DNA from: a virus | IMG/VR virus record: IMGVR_UViG_3300012920_000031 | Location: 1 to 64,000 of that record | Strand: one strand, 5' to 3' | Length of the DNA: 64,000 bases | Shown here: positions 49,643 to 58,892 of the stretch, one piece after another | Layout of the letters: every line of letters begins with the position of its first letter | Position numbering within the stretch: position 1 is the stretch's first letter | The notes under the pieces: model-generated | What the model was told of the DNA's origin: nothing | Databases searched by the model: none | Seen by the model: the letters and a program-made list of their open reading frames with translations, nothing else | Position numbers and translations under genes: made by a program

Positions 49643-50893
49643 TTATTTTGTCTTTATTCCTGCCAATGTTTGCATTCTATTGAATAAAGGATTGGCATCC
49701 TTTGTAGATTGCTCTTTTCGAGCCGCGACAAGTAACGATGACTTCCTCGATACCATTTCACTTAAAGTAGCTTCCCTCTTCACGTCTGAAGTAGTAGCAA
49801 CTGTATCGTTCATAGTTTCAAATACAATCTTTGCTTCTTGTACTGTTTCGGCTTTCGAAATGGCTTCGACAATTTTTCTTTTTTGTCGCTCATTCAAGGA
49901 GGCATTCTCAAGAGCCTGGTTAATATACAGCAACTTTGCGTTAGAAACATTCATGGTTTCCAACTTTTCTTGCAGAGTTTCAAATGCTGCACTATATTCT
50001 TTGTTTTGTTCCTGCAGCTTTGTTGCCGCAGAAGATAGTGTCTTGTTTTCTTTTTGAAGAGCGGCAACATTCTTGCGAAGTTCCTCATTCTCTTCTTTTA
50101 CTTTGCTGTCTTGCTCTCTTGCAAGCAGCATTGATTCATATTCTTGCATAATCGATTCTGGTGTTCCGGCCCAGCCAGACTTTTGAGGGGTGCCTTCAAC
50201 TCGAACTCTTTCCATAAGCTCATCAAGATCAATTTCTTCTTCTAGCTCATCTATTTCTTCTTCGAGTTCTTCTTCGTTCAATGCATCCTTCAAAGCGTCA
50301 GTAATTATTTCTTCCAAGGCAGCGGCTGACATTGGAGAGTCACCAGTAATATCTATTCCAACATCACCTCCACTAGCTATCATGTCATCTATGGCAGTGT
50401 CAAAATCTGAGTCTGCTGCTATATCTTCATCACTCTGGAGATCGATTCCTATTTCATCATCTGCTAGTTCATCATCCCCACCAAATAGACCGATATCCTG
50501 GTCATCATCGTCACCAATCTCGTCCTCAAGAGAATCAAGCTTAATTTGAATAATTTCATCTTCATCAGATGCAAACGCATCAGGGACCTGAGCTTCAACA
50601 TCATCTGATTTTATAGTTGGTTCTGCTTCTTGTTCTTCACCCGCTTCTTCAGGCGCGGCGGCTGCAGCCTCTGCTGCTGGATCTGAATCTTCTAGTCCAG
50701 CGAGAGGGTCCTCTCCTGTATTATCGCCAAACAAATCTGCCATTGCGTCGGCACCCTCTTGCTCTAAGAGCTGATTCATTGCTTGCTTTACTTCTAAAGA
50801 ATACTTTTCAATAACGAGCTGTTCTGCGTTCTTGAGAGCAGCATCCTTCAAAGCCGTAGCATCGATGATGGCTCTTTCAAGTAGATTTGACAT
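49643..50893 (-). CDS. Prohead core scaffold (gp22-like)
   Basis: The start is the ATG at 50893 (MSNLLERAI) after AGGAG; the longer frame starts at a TTG. The 416-residue protein is helical at both ends with an Ala/Asp/Glu-rich middle (DDDDQDIGLFGGDDELADDE) and a long coiled coil (about 270-340, EENEELRKNVAALQKEN), typical of the head scaffold. It lies right before the major capsid gene. In T4 gp22 is cleaved away by the prohead protease. A AGTAAATAGT-type motif sits 56 bases upstream. Confidence 0.75.
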   Translation of the reverse strand: MSNLLERAIIDATALKDAALKNAEQLVIEKYSLEVKQAMNQLLEQEGADAMADLFGDNTGEDPLAGLEDSDPAAEAAAAAPEEAGEEQEAEPTIKSDDVEAQVPDAFASDEDEIIQIKLDSLEDEIGDDDDQDIGLFGGDDELADDEIGIDLQSDEDIAADSDFDTAIDDMIASGGDVGIDITGDSPMSAAALEEIITDALKDALNEEELEEEIDELEEEIDLDELMERVRVEGTPQKSGWAGTPESIMQEYESMLLAREQDSKVKEENEELRKNVAALQKENKTLSSAATKLQEQNKEYSAAFETLQEKLETMNVSNAKLLYINQALENASLNERQKRKIVEAISKAETVQEAKIVFETMNDTVATTSDVKREATLSEMVSRKSSLLVAARKEQSTKDANPLFNRMQTLAGIKTK

Positions 50894-50948
50894 GTTTTTG
50901 ACTCCTAACAATTTATACGTATAAAGTGGACAAACGAGTTTGCCTCTT

Positions 50949-50958
50949 AGTAAATAGT
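50949..50958 (-). promoter_or_regulatory. AT-rich motif ACTATTTACT upstream of the scaffold gene
   Basis: Coding-strand CACTATTTACTAAG lies 56 bases before the ATG. The preceding GTGCCCTAGCAC is a short inverted repeat. Candidate late promoter or processing site. Confidence 0.4.
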
Positions 50959-50998
50959 GCTAGGGCACAGCAAAGGGAAGGAAAAAATTTTTGATGTA

Positions 50999-51724
50999 TT
51001 AGAAGGTAGAAATAGCTGCCGACAATTTAACATCTGCGTCGTTCGCTTCAGATGAAACAAAATAGACCTTATCTATACCTGCTATTGGCAGGATGTGGGT
51101 TCTTGCTGTGTTTGCCGCGGTAAATATAGCATCCACATAAGCTAACTCTGCAGTTGTGTGTGCTCCATTCTGTACACCAACGGGTAATTGAATTACACCC
51201 CACTCTCCAAATGCATAATTGTACCCATACACTGTGATCGTTACGCCGCCACCGGTGGAGTCGTACAGCCACAAATGCAGGTATCTTGCATTCTCAGTTC
51301 GAACCCCATCGACAGTTTGTTGAACTAGGGTACCTCTTGCACTTAAAGTCAAACTATTCAGTACGTGCTGGCTAATATCTCCAGGCACTGTAACTACAGT
51401 TTCATTAGCTGCATCATTGGTGCTAATAATGTTGAGAGGCTTTCCGTCCACAAGTTGATGAAACCCACGCGTTATAACTACTCCAGAAGCGCCGTCGAAT
51501 ACATTTGTGCCCAAACTATCGGCCGTAGTGAGTGTTATTCTCCGCGTTGCGGCGTTCAGTGCTACTCCACTAATTGTTTCTCTTTTATCGTTATCTGGTG
51601 CGGCACTATCAATTATCGTAGTATCTGAAGTTGCGGCTGATGTAACTCTGGTTCCGTCTTCTCCTAAAATATTTTTTGGTCTGCGGACCCTGCCCCACGC
51701 TGAGTGTCTATGAAATTGTGACAT
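50999..51724 (-). CDS. Virion structural protein, 241 aa, beta-rich
   Basis: Apart from an arginine-rich N-terminus (HRHSAWGRVRRPKN), the protein is a run of beta strands with Ser/Thr/Gly (GVALNAATRRITLTTADSLG, VTITVYGYNYAFGEW). This suits a head decoration or head-fibre protein. It sits between the ribosomal-protein-like gene and the scaffold gene. No family assigned. Confidence 0.6.
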   Translation of the reverse strand: MSQFHRHSAWGRVRRPKNILGEDGTRVTSAATSDTTIIDSAAPDNDKRETISGVALNAATRRITLTTADSLGTNVFDGASGVVITRGFHQLVDGKPLNIISTNDAANETVVTVPGDISQHVLNSLTLSARGTLVQQTVDGVRTENARYLHLWLYDSTGGGVTITVYGYNYAFGEWGVIQLPVGVQNGAHTTAELAYVDAIFTAANTARTHILPIAGIDKVYFVSSEANDADVKLSAAISTF

Positions 51725-51735
51725 TATCTGTTCTC

Positions 51736-51972
51736 CTAATCAAATTTATTAAACTTGTCTTTCATCTTTTGGGTTGATTTTTGGGACAACCTCTTTTTAT
51801 TTTCCCGTTTTTCTTTTCTTTTTAGAGACTTAGATTTAAAATATCTTCTATTCCTTGTCTCTTCAAAAATGCCAACTTTCTTGCATTTTCTTGTAAACTT
51901 TTTTATCATTCTCGCCACTTGACTTTGATCTGTAATCACTATCTCAACATGGCATGGTTTTCCTCTGCTCAT
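51736..51972 (-). CDS. Ribosomal protein bS21 homologue
   Basis: The 78-residue basic protein contains MIKKFTRKCKKVGIFEETRN, then RRYFKSKSLKRKEKRENKKR, matching the bS21 core (RFKRxCEKAGIxxExRxRxxYEKPSxxRK). The N-terminal strand HVEIVI matches the short start of bS21. Phage copies of bS21 are known and are thought to enter host ribosomes and favour phage mRNA initiation. Here it is encoded in the head module with AAAGGAGA before the ATG, implying late expression. Confidence 0.85.
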   Translation of the reverse strand: MSRGKPCHVEIVITDQSQVARMIKKFTRKCKKVGIFEETRNRRYFKSKSLKRKEKRENKKRLSQKSTQKMKDKFNKFD

Positions 51973-51982
51973 CGTTTCTCCT

Positions 51983-52399
51983 TTACTTTAGAGCGTTCCA
52001 CTTCTGACCTGCTAAACTAAACAAACCGCTGATATCAACACCAGCATCATTAGGGTCTCTGCCAGCCATAGGGCCTTGAGCCGGCGTTGCTCCCGGCGTG
52101 CCACCCTGTTTTAGAGGCTCAGTGCCTTCAAATACATTTGCCATCTTTGAATTACCCATAGCGTCTAGCATTTTACGCTTTGTTTCAAGCATCTTTTTTC
52201 TTCTAGACTCCAGTTCTTTCTCTCTGGCTTCTTCCAAAACCGCTGGGGATGACTGTACAGCTTTTGTCTCTACTAAGGTACCCTGAGCTTTCGTAATGCC
52301 AAAAGCTACCTCTGCTACAAGATTAGACAGCACTCCTTCTTCAAAAAGGACCTCCTTGACGCATTCCTTGATTATACTTTTCAATTCTGACTTTTTCAT
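51983..52399 (-). CDS. Prohead core-like protein with MKKSEL N-terminal module
   Basis: The 138-residue protein starts with an amphipathic helix (MKKSELKSIIKECVKEVLFE) that recurs, in variant form, in the 76-residue protein at 63429-63659. A helical middle with many Lys/Glu and a Pro/Gly-rich C-terminal part (GGTPGATPAQGP) follow. It is encoded between the prohead protease (4-base overlap) and bS21, where T4 places small core proteins (gp67, gp68), so an internal head protein cleaved by the protease is plausible. Confidence 0.6.
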   Translation of the reverse strand: MKKSELKSIIKECVKEVLFEEGVLSNLVAEVAFGITKAQGTLVETKAVQSSPAVLEEAREKELESRRKKMLETKRKMLDAMGNSKMANVFEGTEPLKQGGTPGATPAQGPMAGRDPNDAGVDISGLFSLAGQKWNALK

Positions 52400-53001
52400 T
52401 TTTCTCCAAACTTGTGCAAGAAATTATTTAATGCACGGTCAATTTTATCTTCTTTAGTAAAAATGTTTGTTGGACTCTTTGCCTCTGTCATCATAAACGC
52501 ACCTGGTGTAGATGGGTCCGAAACCATGTCAAAACAAAGAAGCTGGAAATCATCTTCTACCATGGTAACACCATTTCGTTCCGAGACTGAGCCCATACCT
52601 CTAGAAGAGATGCCTAGTTTTACTCCTGATTCCACAAGAGAGCGAAGAATTTGTCCAGATGGAGTATTCAAAACCCGAATAGTTCCCATACACTGGTTGC
52701 CTTCCATCCAGATTCTTGTCACCATATGAGAGGCGTTAGCGAGATTTATAACAGAACTATCTGGATGATCCAACTCGCCAAGGGCGCGCCTGTCGTTTAC
52801 AAGTCTAGCATAATTTTTTACCTCTCTTTCTAAAATTGGAAAAGGATATATTCTACCGTTTCCGTTTTTAGTTTCTGCACACTGCATCAAGCCTGAAAGC
52901 ATCATACCACCGTCTTGTACAAACTTTTTATCTGCTTCTGTTAAAAGGTCCTGGCAAACACCGCCTTCACATAATTCAAAATATTCTCTAATAATCTTCA
53001 T
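52396..53001 (-). CDS. Prohead core protease (gp21-like, S78 type)
   Basis: The start is the ATG at 53001 (MKIIREYFELC), with GAGAGGAC upstream. Active-site motifs are ELDHP (H79) and LGISSRGMG (S132/S133), as in the T4 gp21/herpesvirus-type serine protease. A strand NGRIYPFPILEREV precedes them. It cleaves scaffold and the capsid N-terminus during head maturation. It overlaps the core-like gene by 4 bases. The same frame is open upstream to an amber codon that closes a 21-codon ORF (53044-53109). Confidence 0.88.
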   Translation of the reverse strand: MKIIREYFELCEGGVCQDLLTEADKKFVQDGGMMLSGLMQCAETKNGNGRIYPFPILEREVKNYARLVNDRRALGELDHPDSSVINLANASHMVTRIWMEGNQCMGTIRVLNTPSGQILRSLVESGVKLGISSRGMGSVSERNGVTMVEDDFQLLCFDMVSDPSTPGAFMMTEAKSPTNIFTKEDKIDRALNNFLHKFGEK

Positions 53002-53043
53002 AATCGTCCTCTCGAAAATAATTGCGGGGGCCACCCGCGTCAA

Positions 53044-53109
53044 CTAGCAACCATTCTTGCAGCGTCGAACTGGTCTGAGCATTCTCTTTATTGTAACCAA
53101 ATTTCTCAT
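53044..53109 (-). CDS. 21-aa Arg/Lys-rich leader-like peptide
   Basis: The ATG at 53109 overlaps the upstream membrane-protein stop as ATGA and is preceded by AAAGGAG. Twenty-one codons beginning MRNLVTIKRMLRP and ending in a TAG follow. The peptide is very basic with two cysteines. A GC hairpin (53024-53038) lies just beyond the stop, and the prohead protease continues in the same frame, so it could be a leader peptide, a coupled small protein, or the front part of a rare readthrough product. Function unknown. Confidence 0.55.
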   Translation of the reverse strand: MRNLVTIKRMLRPVRRCKNGC

Positions 53110-53417
53110 TTTGTCTCCTTTACAAGATGTTCTATCTTTATTCCGTCGTCTCCAAAAACCATATTTCCTATATAAGATGCTGCAGAACCAGCAAATCCCA
53201 AAAGAAGTCCGGTAATAAACGAATTATCAAAAGTAAATAGTTGTGTATAGTCCTTTACGGACCATAAAAATAGGCCTACCCAAAAGCCAGTGCACATAGA
53301 GCAACTAAGCAATTGCCCTAACTTTCCGGACTTTGGTCGGATTGGGTCGAAGATTTTTCCGTAAACGAGGATCTGAGTTAGGCCGTATGAAATAAGGCAA
53401 AACCAAATAAATGTCAC
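53106..53417 (-). CDS. Integral membrane protein, 103 aa (DUF1360-like)
   Basis: Hydrophobic protein with an N-terminal membrane helix, a conserved-looking LLSCSMCTGFWVGLFLW segment with the CxxCxGFW motif of DUF1360 membrane proteins, and a third hydrophobic stretch (SFITGLLLGFAGSAASYIG). Family function is unknown. It overlaps the 182-residue gene by 4 bases and the 21-codon gene by 4 bases. Confidence 0.75.
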   Translation of the reverse strand: MTFIWFCLISYGLTQILVYGKIFDPIRPKSGKLGQLLSCSMCTGFWVGLFLWSVKDYTQLFTFDNSFITGLLLGFAGSAASYIGNMVFGDDGIKIEHLVKETK

Positions 53418-53962
53418 GAATCCTCACTTTCATTCCCCTCTCTTACAAGGGAATAGTTATACATAAATCCATATGGACGAACAGAAGGGTCGTTAGTACC
53501 CTTCTTAGCAGCGTGTGGGACATCTCCAAGCTCTGTAGAATCTTCGGGAGATGGACGAAGCATTGCGTCAAGTCTATCCTCATCGTATTCCGCGGATGCT
53601 TTAAAATATGGACGCTCACCAGTTATGTATTCATGAATTGAAAATAACAATGCTTGATTATAATCTACACCAGGAATTTTTGATTCTAACATTTCCGCCT
53701 CTAAAGAACCAAAAACGTTGCCTCCTCTAACTGAAGATGCACTTATGAGGCCCTTCTTGGATAAAAAGTGAAACATTCTATCCTGAGCATAATATACCTT
53801 TTCGGACATTGTTTTTTTTGGGAAAGTTATACATTTTCTTTTATCTTTCAACAAAACGATATCAATATCTTCATGATCAAGAATAATAATATTTCCATCT
53901 ATCGTTCGACGAGCTTTTAGCTCAATTCTAGGATCTAGTTTTATTTCTATATCAATCGCCAT
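53414..53962 (-). CDS. Structural/core protein, 182 aa
   Basis: From the ATG at 53962 (MAIDIEIKLD). The N-terminal half has beta strands (GNIIILDHEDIDIVLL) and the C-terminal half helices with IHEYITGERPYF. It is encoded between the helical prohead-core-like gene (11-base overlap) and the membrane gene. The location in the head module suggests a virion or assembly protein; no family assigned. Confidence 0.65.
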   Translation of the reverse strand: MAIDIEIKLDPRIELKARRTIDGNIIILDHEDIDIVLLKDKRKCITFPKKTMSEKVYYAQDRMFHFLSKKGLISASSVRGGNVFGSLEAEMLESKIPGVDYNQALLFSIHEYITGERPYFKASAEYDEDRLDAMLRPSPEDSTELGDVPHAAKKGTNDPSVRPYGFMYNYSLVREGNESEDS

Positions 53963-54779
53963 TGTTCTCAAACTCTTCCAAAATTTGCTGTGTTGTCAAA
54001 ACTATTTCTAAAGTCTCGGTATCTATTTCTCTATTCTTGGTCTCATCTAAAACAGCATAGACCTTCTGTATTTTTTGCTTGATATCGCTATCAATATTTT
54101 GTTGAGATTCAGTTATCTCTGAAAGCTTGTCTTTTATTCTTCCTATTTCTTCATTAAGGTATATCTTTAGTTCCACTTGATTATCATCAAATGATGAAAT
54201 ATAATTGTTGAGAAGCTTTTTTTGATTTTCGCTAAGCATCTCTGAATATTCTTCATTGAATTTTGTAACAAATGTACTGTATATTATCGAGTCCATTGGT
54301 TGTTGAGATTCTTGTTTTGTTTGAACAGATGCTGACATTTGATCTACTATGTTCTCTTCCAACAAGACTCTATCTTTTACTGGTAGCGCATCTTGAAAGA
54401 TAGAATATACTGATGCTATTGTTTTGTAGTTAGGTACAAAGTTGCTGTAAACTTTATTTGACAGTGTTCTGTTTATTTTACTAATCAATGCTGATTGTTC
54501 TAAGAACAATTTTCTCTTATCAAGGGAATCATGCTCTTGCTTTACTTGCACAACAATCTTCTCTGCTGTTGTTTTCTCAATATGTCTGGTTTCATATATG
54601 GTCTTATAAAGTTCTAACTCTTTTTTCAGTACGGAATCACCAGAAAAGTGCTCCTTTATAATAGAAACAATTTTATTTTGCTTATTCTTATTGTTCTTTA
54701 CAACAGATTCTGTAAGTTCTCTTACGAGTGCCTCATAAACAAATGCAGTGTTTCTTTTTTTATTATGCTTCAGTCTCAT
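53952..54779 (-). CDS. Helical head-module protein, 275 aa
   Basis: Basic start RLKHNKKRNTAFVYEALVRELTESV is followed by helices and coiled coil throughout, with Gln/Glu-rich segments. A protein of this start and position next to the portal recurs in marine myoviruses in my recollection; its function is not known to me. A role in portal or head assembly is inferred from position. It overlaps the portal stop by 17 bases. Confidence 0.65.
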   Translation of the reverse strand: MRLKHNKKRNTAFVYEALVRELTESVVKNNKNKQNKIVSIIKEHFSGDSVLKKELELYKTIYETRHIEKTTAEKIVVQVKQEHDSLDKRKLFLEQSALISKINRTLSNKVYSNFVPNYKTIASVYSIFQDALPVKDRVLLEENIVDQMSASVQTKQESQQPMDSIIYSTFVTKFNEEYSEMLSENQKKLLNNYISSFDDNQVELKIYLNEEIGRIKDKLSEITESQQNIDSDIKQKIQKVYAVLDETKNREIDTETLEIVLTTQQILEEFENNGD

Positions 54780-56790
54780 TCTTTTCGTCCCTCGCTTTTA
54801 GACTCTTGAAAAGAGCATCCAACTCTTTTTGCTCTTTAAGGATTTTAGATTCCTCTACTTTATAATTAGTTCCATTTGATTCATAAATGCTTGTTCCCCT
54901 CGCTAAACTTGAAAGCTCTCCCATTCCAGGGAACATCTTTCTGATTGTTCCGGTTTCTGGTGAAGCTGCTCTGTTCATGTTTTTCTTTCGAGGGCCTGAT
55001 CCTTTTCTCCTGTCGCCGCCTGCCTTGAGGCCGCGCGGTTCATACCATCCATGAGATTTTGCAGTGGTAGTTCTACCTTTTGAGTCTTCACGCTTACCTG
55101 GTGGAGCTGCTAGAAGATCTCCTTCTTCTGCGCCTCCTCCGGGGGCTGCTGCGGGGGTATCTCCTCCTGCTGCAGCGCCAGCGTCACCGCCAGCTCCTGC
55201 GCCAGCATCAAGACCTGCAGTAAGATCAGGCTCAGCACCTACAGTTCCAGTACCACCAGGCGTGCCTGTATCACCGCCGGCGTCAAGTGCGTCGACTCCA
55301 GCATCAATTCCAGCGGTCATTTCAGCCTGCTCAGCTTCACCAACAGTCTCCAAGGCTGCTTCAAATCTCTTGTCATAAAACATTTCTCTTCTATTCCTAA
55401 TAAATTCTTCATCAGACATGCCAAATAAAGTCTTAGCCAACCATTGCTTAGAGAAAAACCCTTCCGTTGCGGATCCGACAATATCAAACTCAGTTTTCCA
55501 ATGCTCTAGTTCTTGCATCTCTGCAATCTTCGAAGGATTGTTCAAGTGACAGGTAAAAGAAACTAAATCCTCTTCTCTATATCCTAAAGTGTAAAGATGA
55601 ATGATTCCAATCTTTTCAACTTCTGTTATAATCGATCTTTGTAGTCTCTGTACAGTTCTCGCAAATCTAATATCTTTTTGCGCGAGAGTTGTTTTATCTT
55701 CTACAGCTTTTTCTCCATCTGAAGATATATAAGCTGCCGGCACCTTGAGGGCTGAAAACAACTTATCTCTTAGATACTTTACATCGTCAATATCCCCAGT
55801 GTATTTACCACCACCGACAGGCTCAATCTTTGTTGAGCTTTGACCGCGCACAGGAATAAAGTAATCTTCTTCAATTGACAAAGGGTTATATCTTAGGTCA
55901 ACCCGGCCGGTAGTTGGATCAACTACTTGATTCCTCTTCATTGTGGTCATAACTTTCTGCATATACTGCTCAACATCTTGTGGTGGTATATTTCCTACAT
56001 CAATATAGAATGCTCTTCTATCAGGTGAGCGAACGATTCTGTATGCCATCATAGCATCTTCCAAGAGCGTCAACTGTCTCCATATTCTTCTAGCCGGTTC
56101 CAAAACAGAAGTTCCATATGGGTTGTATTTGTCTTGGCCTAGAATCCTAAAATGTCCAATTTGCCAGTTTTCAAATGTCATGCCAGCAGAATTCCATTGA
56201 TATTGAACATAGTTTGGATTTGTCTTATCTTCTCCTTCTATCCTTTCTAATTCTTGTGTTGGTAAACCAATAACTGAGGTGATACCTAGTTTATCATCCA
56301 AGTCTAAGTACAAAAAGAAGTCTCCATACTTACACATGGTTCTACACCATGAAAATAAATTGTGCTCTATATTCAAAACATTCTGATACAAAGATTCCAG
56401 TATTGCTTTTATTTCTTCATTATCGCAACTGACCGAAAGCATAGGCGTCAGGCTAGAGTATGTTGTCATTTCATCTGCATAAATATCTAGTGCAGATGCG
56501 ATTTCAGGGGTGTATTCCATCTGATCAAAGTCAACATATCTTTCAGTTCGTTGCTGAGATGCCATGTATCCAGACTGTAAATTATCATAAGGATTATATG
56601 CTGTCTTTTTAAAATCTCTTCCAGATGCTGATGTAAACTTACTGGCATACTTATCCAGTTCTATTCTACGAAGTCTGTGGTTGTTTTGAGTCCTGTACTG
56701 TGTTAGGGGGCCAGAAAGAAGTCTAGTCAACCTTCTAAACAGTAAGCTCTGCGGGTTTCTTGTATTGTTCTTGTTGTTTTTACCTGCCAT
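54763..56790 (-). CDS. Portal protein (gp20-like)
   Basis: The 675-residue protein has a basic start, then YVDFDQMEYTPEIASALDIYADEMTTY and FLYLDLDDKLGI and PDRRAFYIDVGNIPPQ, which are portal hallmarks, as is LRDKLFSALKVPAAYIS. The C-terminal part (from about 480) is Ala/Gly/Asp-rich with no clear fold and a basic RKKNMNRAAS segment, longer than usual. Twelve copies form the DNA channel at one vertex. It follows the terminase gene directly, as in T4. Confidence 0.93.
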   Translation of the reverse strand: MAGKNNKNNTRNPQSLLFRRLTRLLSGPLTQYRTQNNHRLRRIELDKYASKFTSASGRDFKKTAYNPYDNLQSGYMASQQRTERYVDFDQMEYTPEIASALDIYADEMTTYSSLTPMLSVSCDNEEIKAILESLYQNVLNIEHNLFSWCRTMCKYGDFFLYLDLDDKLGITSVIGLPTQELERIEGEDKTNPNYVQYQWNSAGMTFENWQIGHFRILGQDKYNPYGTSVLEPARRIWRQLTLLEDAMMAYRIVRSPDRRAFYIDVGNIPPQDVEQYMQKVMTTMKRNQVVDPTTGRVDLRYNPLSIEEDYFIPVRGQSSTKIEPVGGGKYTGDIDDVKYLRDKLFSALKVPAAYISSDGEKAVEDKTTLAQKDIRFARTVQRLQRSIITEVEKIGIIHLYTLGYREEDLVSFTCHLNNPSKIAEMQELEHWKTEFDIVGSATEGFFSKQWLAKTLFGMSDEEFIRNRREMFYDKRFEAALETVGEAEQAEMTAGIDAGVDALDAGGDTGTPGGTGTVGAEPDLTAGLDAGAGAGGDAGAAAGGDTPAAAPGGGAEEGDLLAAPPGKREDSKGRTTTAKSHGWYEPRGLKAGGDRRKGSGPRKKNMNRAASPETGTIRKMFPGMGELSSLARGTSIYESNGTNYKVEESKILKEQKELDALFKSLKARDEKNETEA

Positions 56791-56793
56791 ATC

Positions 56794-58380
56794 TTATCCC
56801 TTAAATAACCAAGGAAAGTTGGTTACGTTATGTTGATGCTTGTTCATTTGATCAGTCATCTTTAGTTTTTGGGTACCTACCATACCCTTTATTCTAGTAT
56901 CTAGTTTATTGGAGTTCCTTGTTATAGCCCCAACAAAAGCTTTTGCATATTCTGCGTCTCTTTGGTTCACTGATAATGCCGTATCTCTGACCCAACATCC
57001 TACTGCGCATGCCATAATAAGGTCATCATTATAAGATCTCATAGCTTCAGCGCGTCCATTATTCCAAACAAAAGTTCTCATTTCAGAAAGCAGTCTCTGT
57101 GAATATATCTTAATTAGACCATTTCTTATGAATTCTTCCATCTTAGCAACTATTAGAGGTCGAGTCTTTGAAGTTGTGGAAAAGCCCGCAACGGCATTTG
57201 ACATCTGATCTGCTTGATATTCTTCTACAAATTCATGAGTCGATTTTACTGAATGGTACAAATTTGGGTACCTCATCTCCTTGAGTTTATCAAGCACTGC
57301 AAATCCAACGGAGTTGTTTTCCACTACCAAAAGACCATTCCCGTATTCCTGACCCATATCGTAAAGTACTCTAGAAAATACATCTGGTGTACACTTTCCT
57401 TGGTACTCAGCTACCATCTCCATTGTTTCTAATTTAAATACATGACAAACCGAATAGTCTTTACCGTCGCCTCTTGCAACATCAGCAGAGAGCAAGTAGG
57501 TATTCTCTTGCTTGCGTTCTTCCCATATCCAAAGATTTCTATCAAAACCGGTCCTATATTTAGGTTCTTTAGTCATGTCGTGGTAAATTTGCATATCTTC
57601 CGGTGAAAAGACTGTTTCCCCTGACATGTTGAAGTTGCACTCAAGTTCTTGCGCGATCTCTCTTCGAGACATGTTTCTTGTTTCTTTTTCGAACCAATCG
57701 TCATCACGGTCAGGATGTACATCCCATGGCAATTTTGTTGGAAAAAAATCATTTGTTTTGTTATCTGCTTCTGTATATATCTTGTGAAACCAATTACCTA
57801 CACCGTTTGGTGTTGACAGCGCGATACAGCGTCCACCAGTTGATAATGTAGGATAAAGACCCATCCATAAGTCGTCTAAACCTTCAACATGTGCAGCTTC
57901 GTCTATTACCAGTAATGACAATGCCTCTGATCGGCCTGCGTCTCCAGAGGTCGAAGAGGCCTTGATTTGCGAGCCATTAGATAAAACAAATGAAGTTCTG
58001 TTATCTATATCTACTGTAGAAATTCGTAACCATTCTGGTAGGTTTTTTATAATTGCTTTAACTTTCTTTACTAAATTTGCTGCAGTGTTGAATTTTGTTG
58101 CTATCACGAGAACGTTTTTTTCTCTATGAAACATCATCATCCAAGCTACATAAGCAGCCGTGACTGTTGAAATACCTAACTGTCGCGCTTTCAGTATAAC
58201 ATTAAATCTATGATCTTCAAAGTCTTCTAGTAATTTTTCTTGAAATGGGTACAAATGAAAAGGTATAAGACCTTTCATTGGGTGTGTTATTTTTGCATAC
58301 GTGTGAATGAAATATTCAGGTTTCTTGCCGCAACGGACAATCTCTTTCATTATTTCTTGCTTGGTAAGTTTTATTGGCAT
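56794..58380 (-). CDS. Terminase large subunit (gp17-like)
   Basis: A packaging ATPase-nuclease of 528 residues. The ATPase part has KARQLGIST (Walker A, 64-72) and LLVIDEAA (Walker B); the nuclease part has SADVARGDGKDYS, VENNSVG and YNDDLIMA with the metal-binding acidic residues. It pumps DNA into proheads and cuts the concatemer. No recognisable small terminase is adjacent; one of the neighbouring unknown proteins might serve. Confidence 0.96.
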   Translation of the reverse strand: MPIKLTKQEIMKEIVRCGKKPEYFIHTYAKITHPMKGLIPFHLYPFQEKLLEDFEDHRFNVILKARQLGISTVTAAYVAWMMMFHREKNVLVIATKFNTAANLVKKVKAIIKNLPEWLRISTVDIDNRTSFVLSNGSQIKASSTSGDAGRSEALSLLVIDEAAHVEGLDDLWMGLYPTLSTGGRCIALSTPNGVGNWFHKIYTEADNKTNDFFPTKLPWDVHPDRDDDWFEKETRNMSRREIAQELECNFNMSGETVFSPEDMQIYHDMTKEPKYRTGFDRNLWIWEERKQENTYLLSADVARGDGKDYSVCHVFKLETMEMVAEYQGKCTPDVFSRVLYDMGQEYGNGLLVVENNSVGFAVLDKLKEMRYPNLYHSVKSTHEFVEEYQADQMSNAVAGFSTTSKTRPLIVAKMEEFIRNGLIKIYSQRLLSEMRTFVWNNGRAEAMRSYNDDLIMACAVGCWVRDTALSVNQRDAEYAKAFVGAITRNSNKLDTRIKGMVGTQKLKMTDQMNKHQHNVTNFPWLFKG

Positions 58381-58388
58381 ATGCCCTC

Positions 58389-58874
58389 TTACGACTTCAG
58401 GCCGCCGAGTTTTGTAAACTTTTCAAATTCAGGGTCTATTTCCTTCTCAGGTTCAGCCGGCACTCCGCCAATTTGATAGCACTTATGAACTTTTACAGTT
58501 GTACGCACACGAGAGATATATTCGACGAGAACATCAACCTCGCTTGGGTCCGAAAGAGAAAGAGAAGATTTGGTTACCTTCCTGTATTCCTTCTGCAGGA
58601 AAGACTTTACCTTCTCCACCATTGATTCCATTTCTCCTTCGAAACCATTTGAGTGAACTTCTTTTAGCGGTATCTCTGCATGATACTTAATATGTAAACG
58701 GTTCCCAACTATGCAGGCACTAAAGCCATCCATAATCCTGTGGTCAACAAGAGGGTTCCCCTCCTCCCTTCTCAAACCAATCTTAATTGGTTCGCCGGAC
58801 TCATCAAGTGCCCCGTCATATGTGTTCGCGAGTACCTGCGAGATACCATTTATAATTTCTAAAGTTGTTGCCAT
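58389..58874 (-). CDS. Unknown protein, 161 aa, upstream of terminase
   Basis: The protein has an alpha/beta N-terminal half (EIINGISQVLANTYDGA, MDGFSACIVGNRLHIKYHAE) and a helical, Lys/Ser-rich second half. Its gene precedes the large terminase by 8 bases with AAGAGGA before the ATG. A packaging or head-completion role is suggested by position only. Confidence 0.65.
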   Translation of the reverse strand: MATTLEIINGISQVLANTYDGALDESGEPIKIGLRREEGNPLVDHRIMDGFSACIVGNRLHIKYHAEIPLKEVHSNGFEGEMESMVEKVKSFLQKEYRKVTKSSLSLSDPSEVDVLVEYISRVRTTVKVHKCYQIGGVPAEPEKEIDPEFEKFTKLGGLKS

Positions 58875-58892
58875 TATGTATAATCCTCTTGC

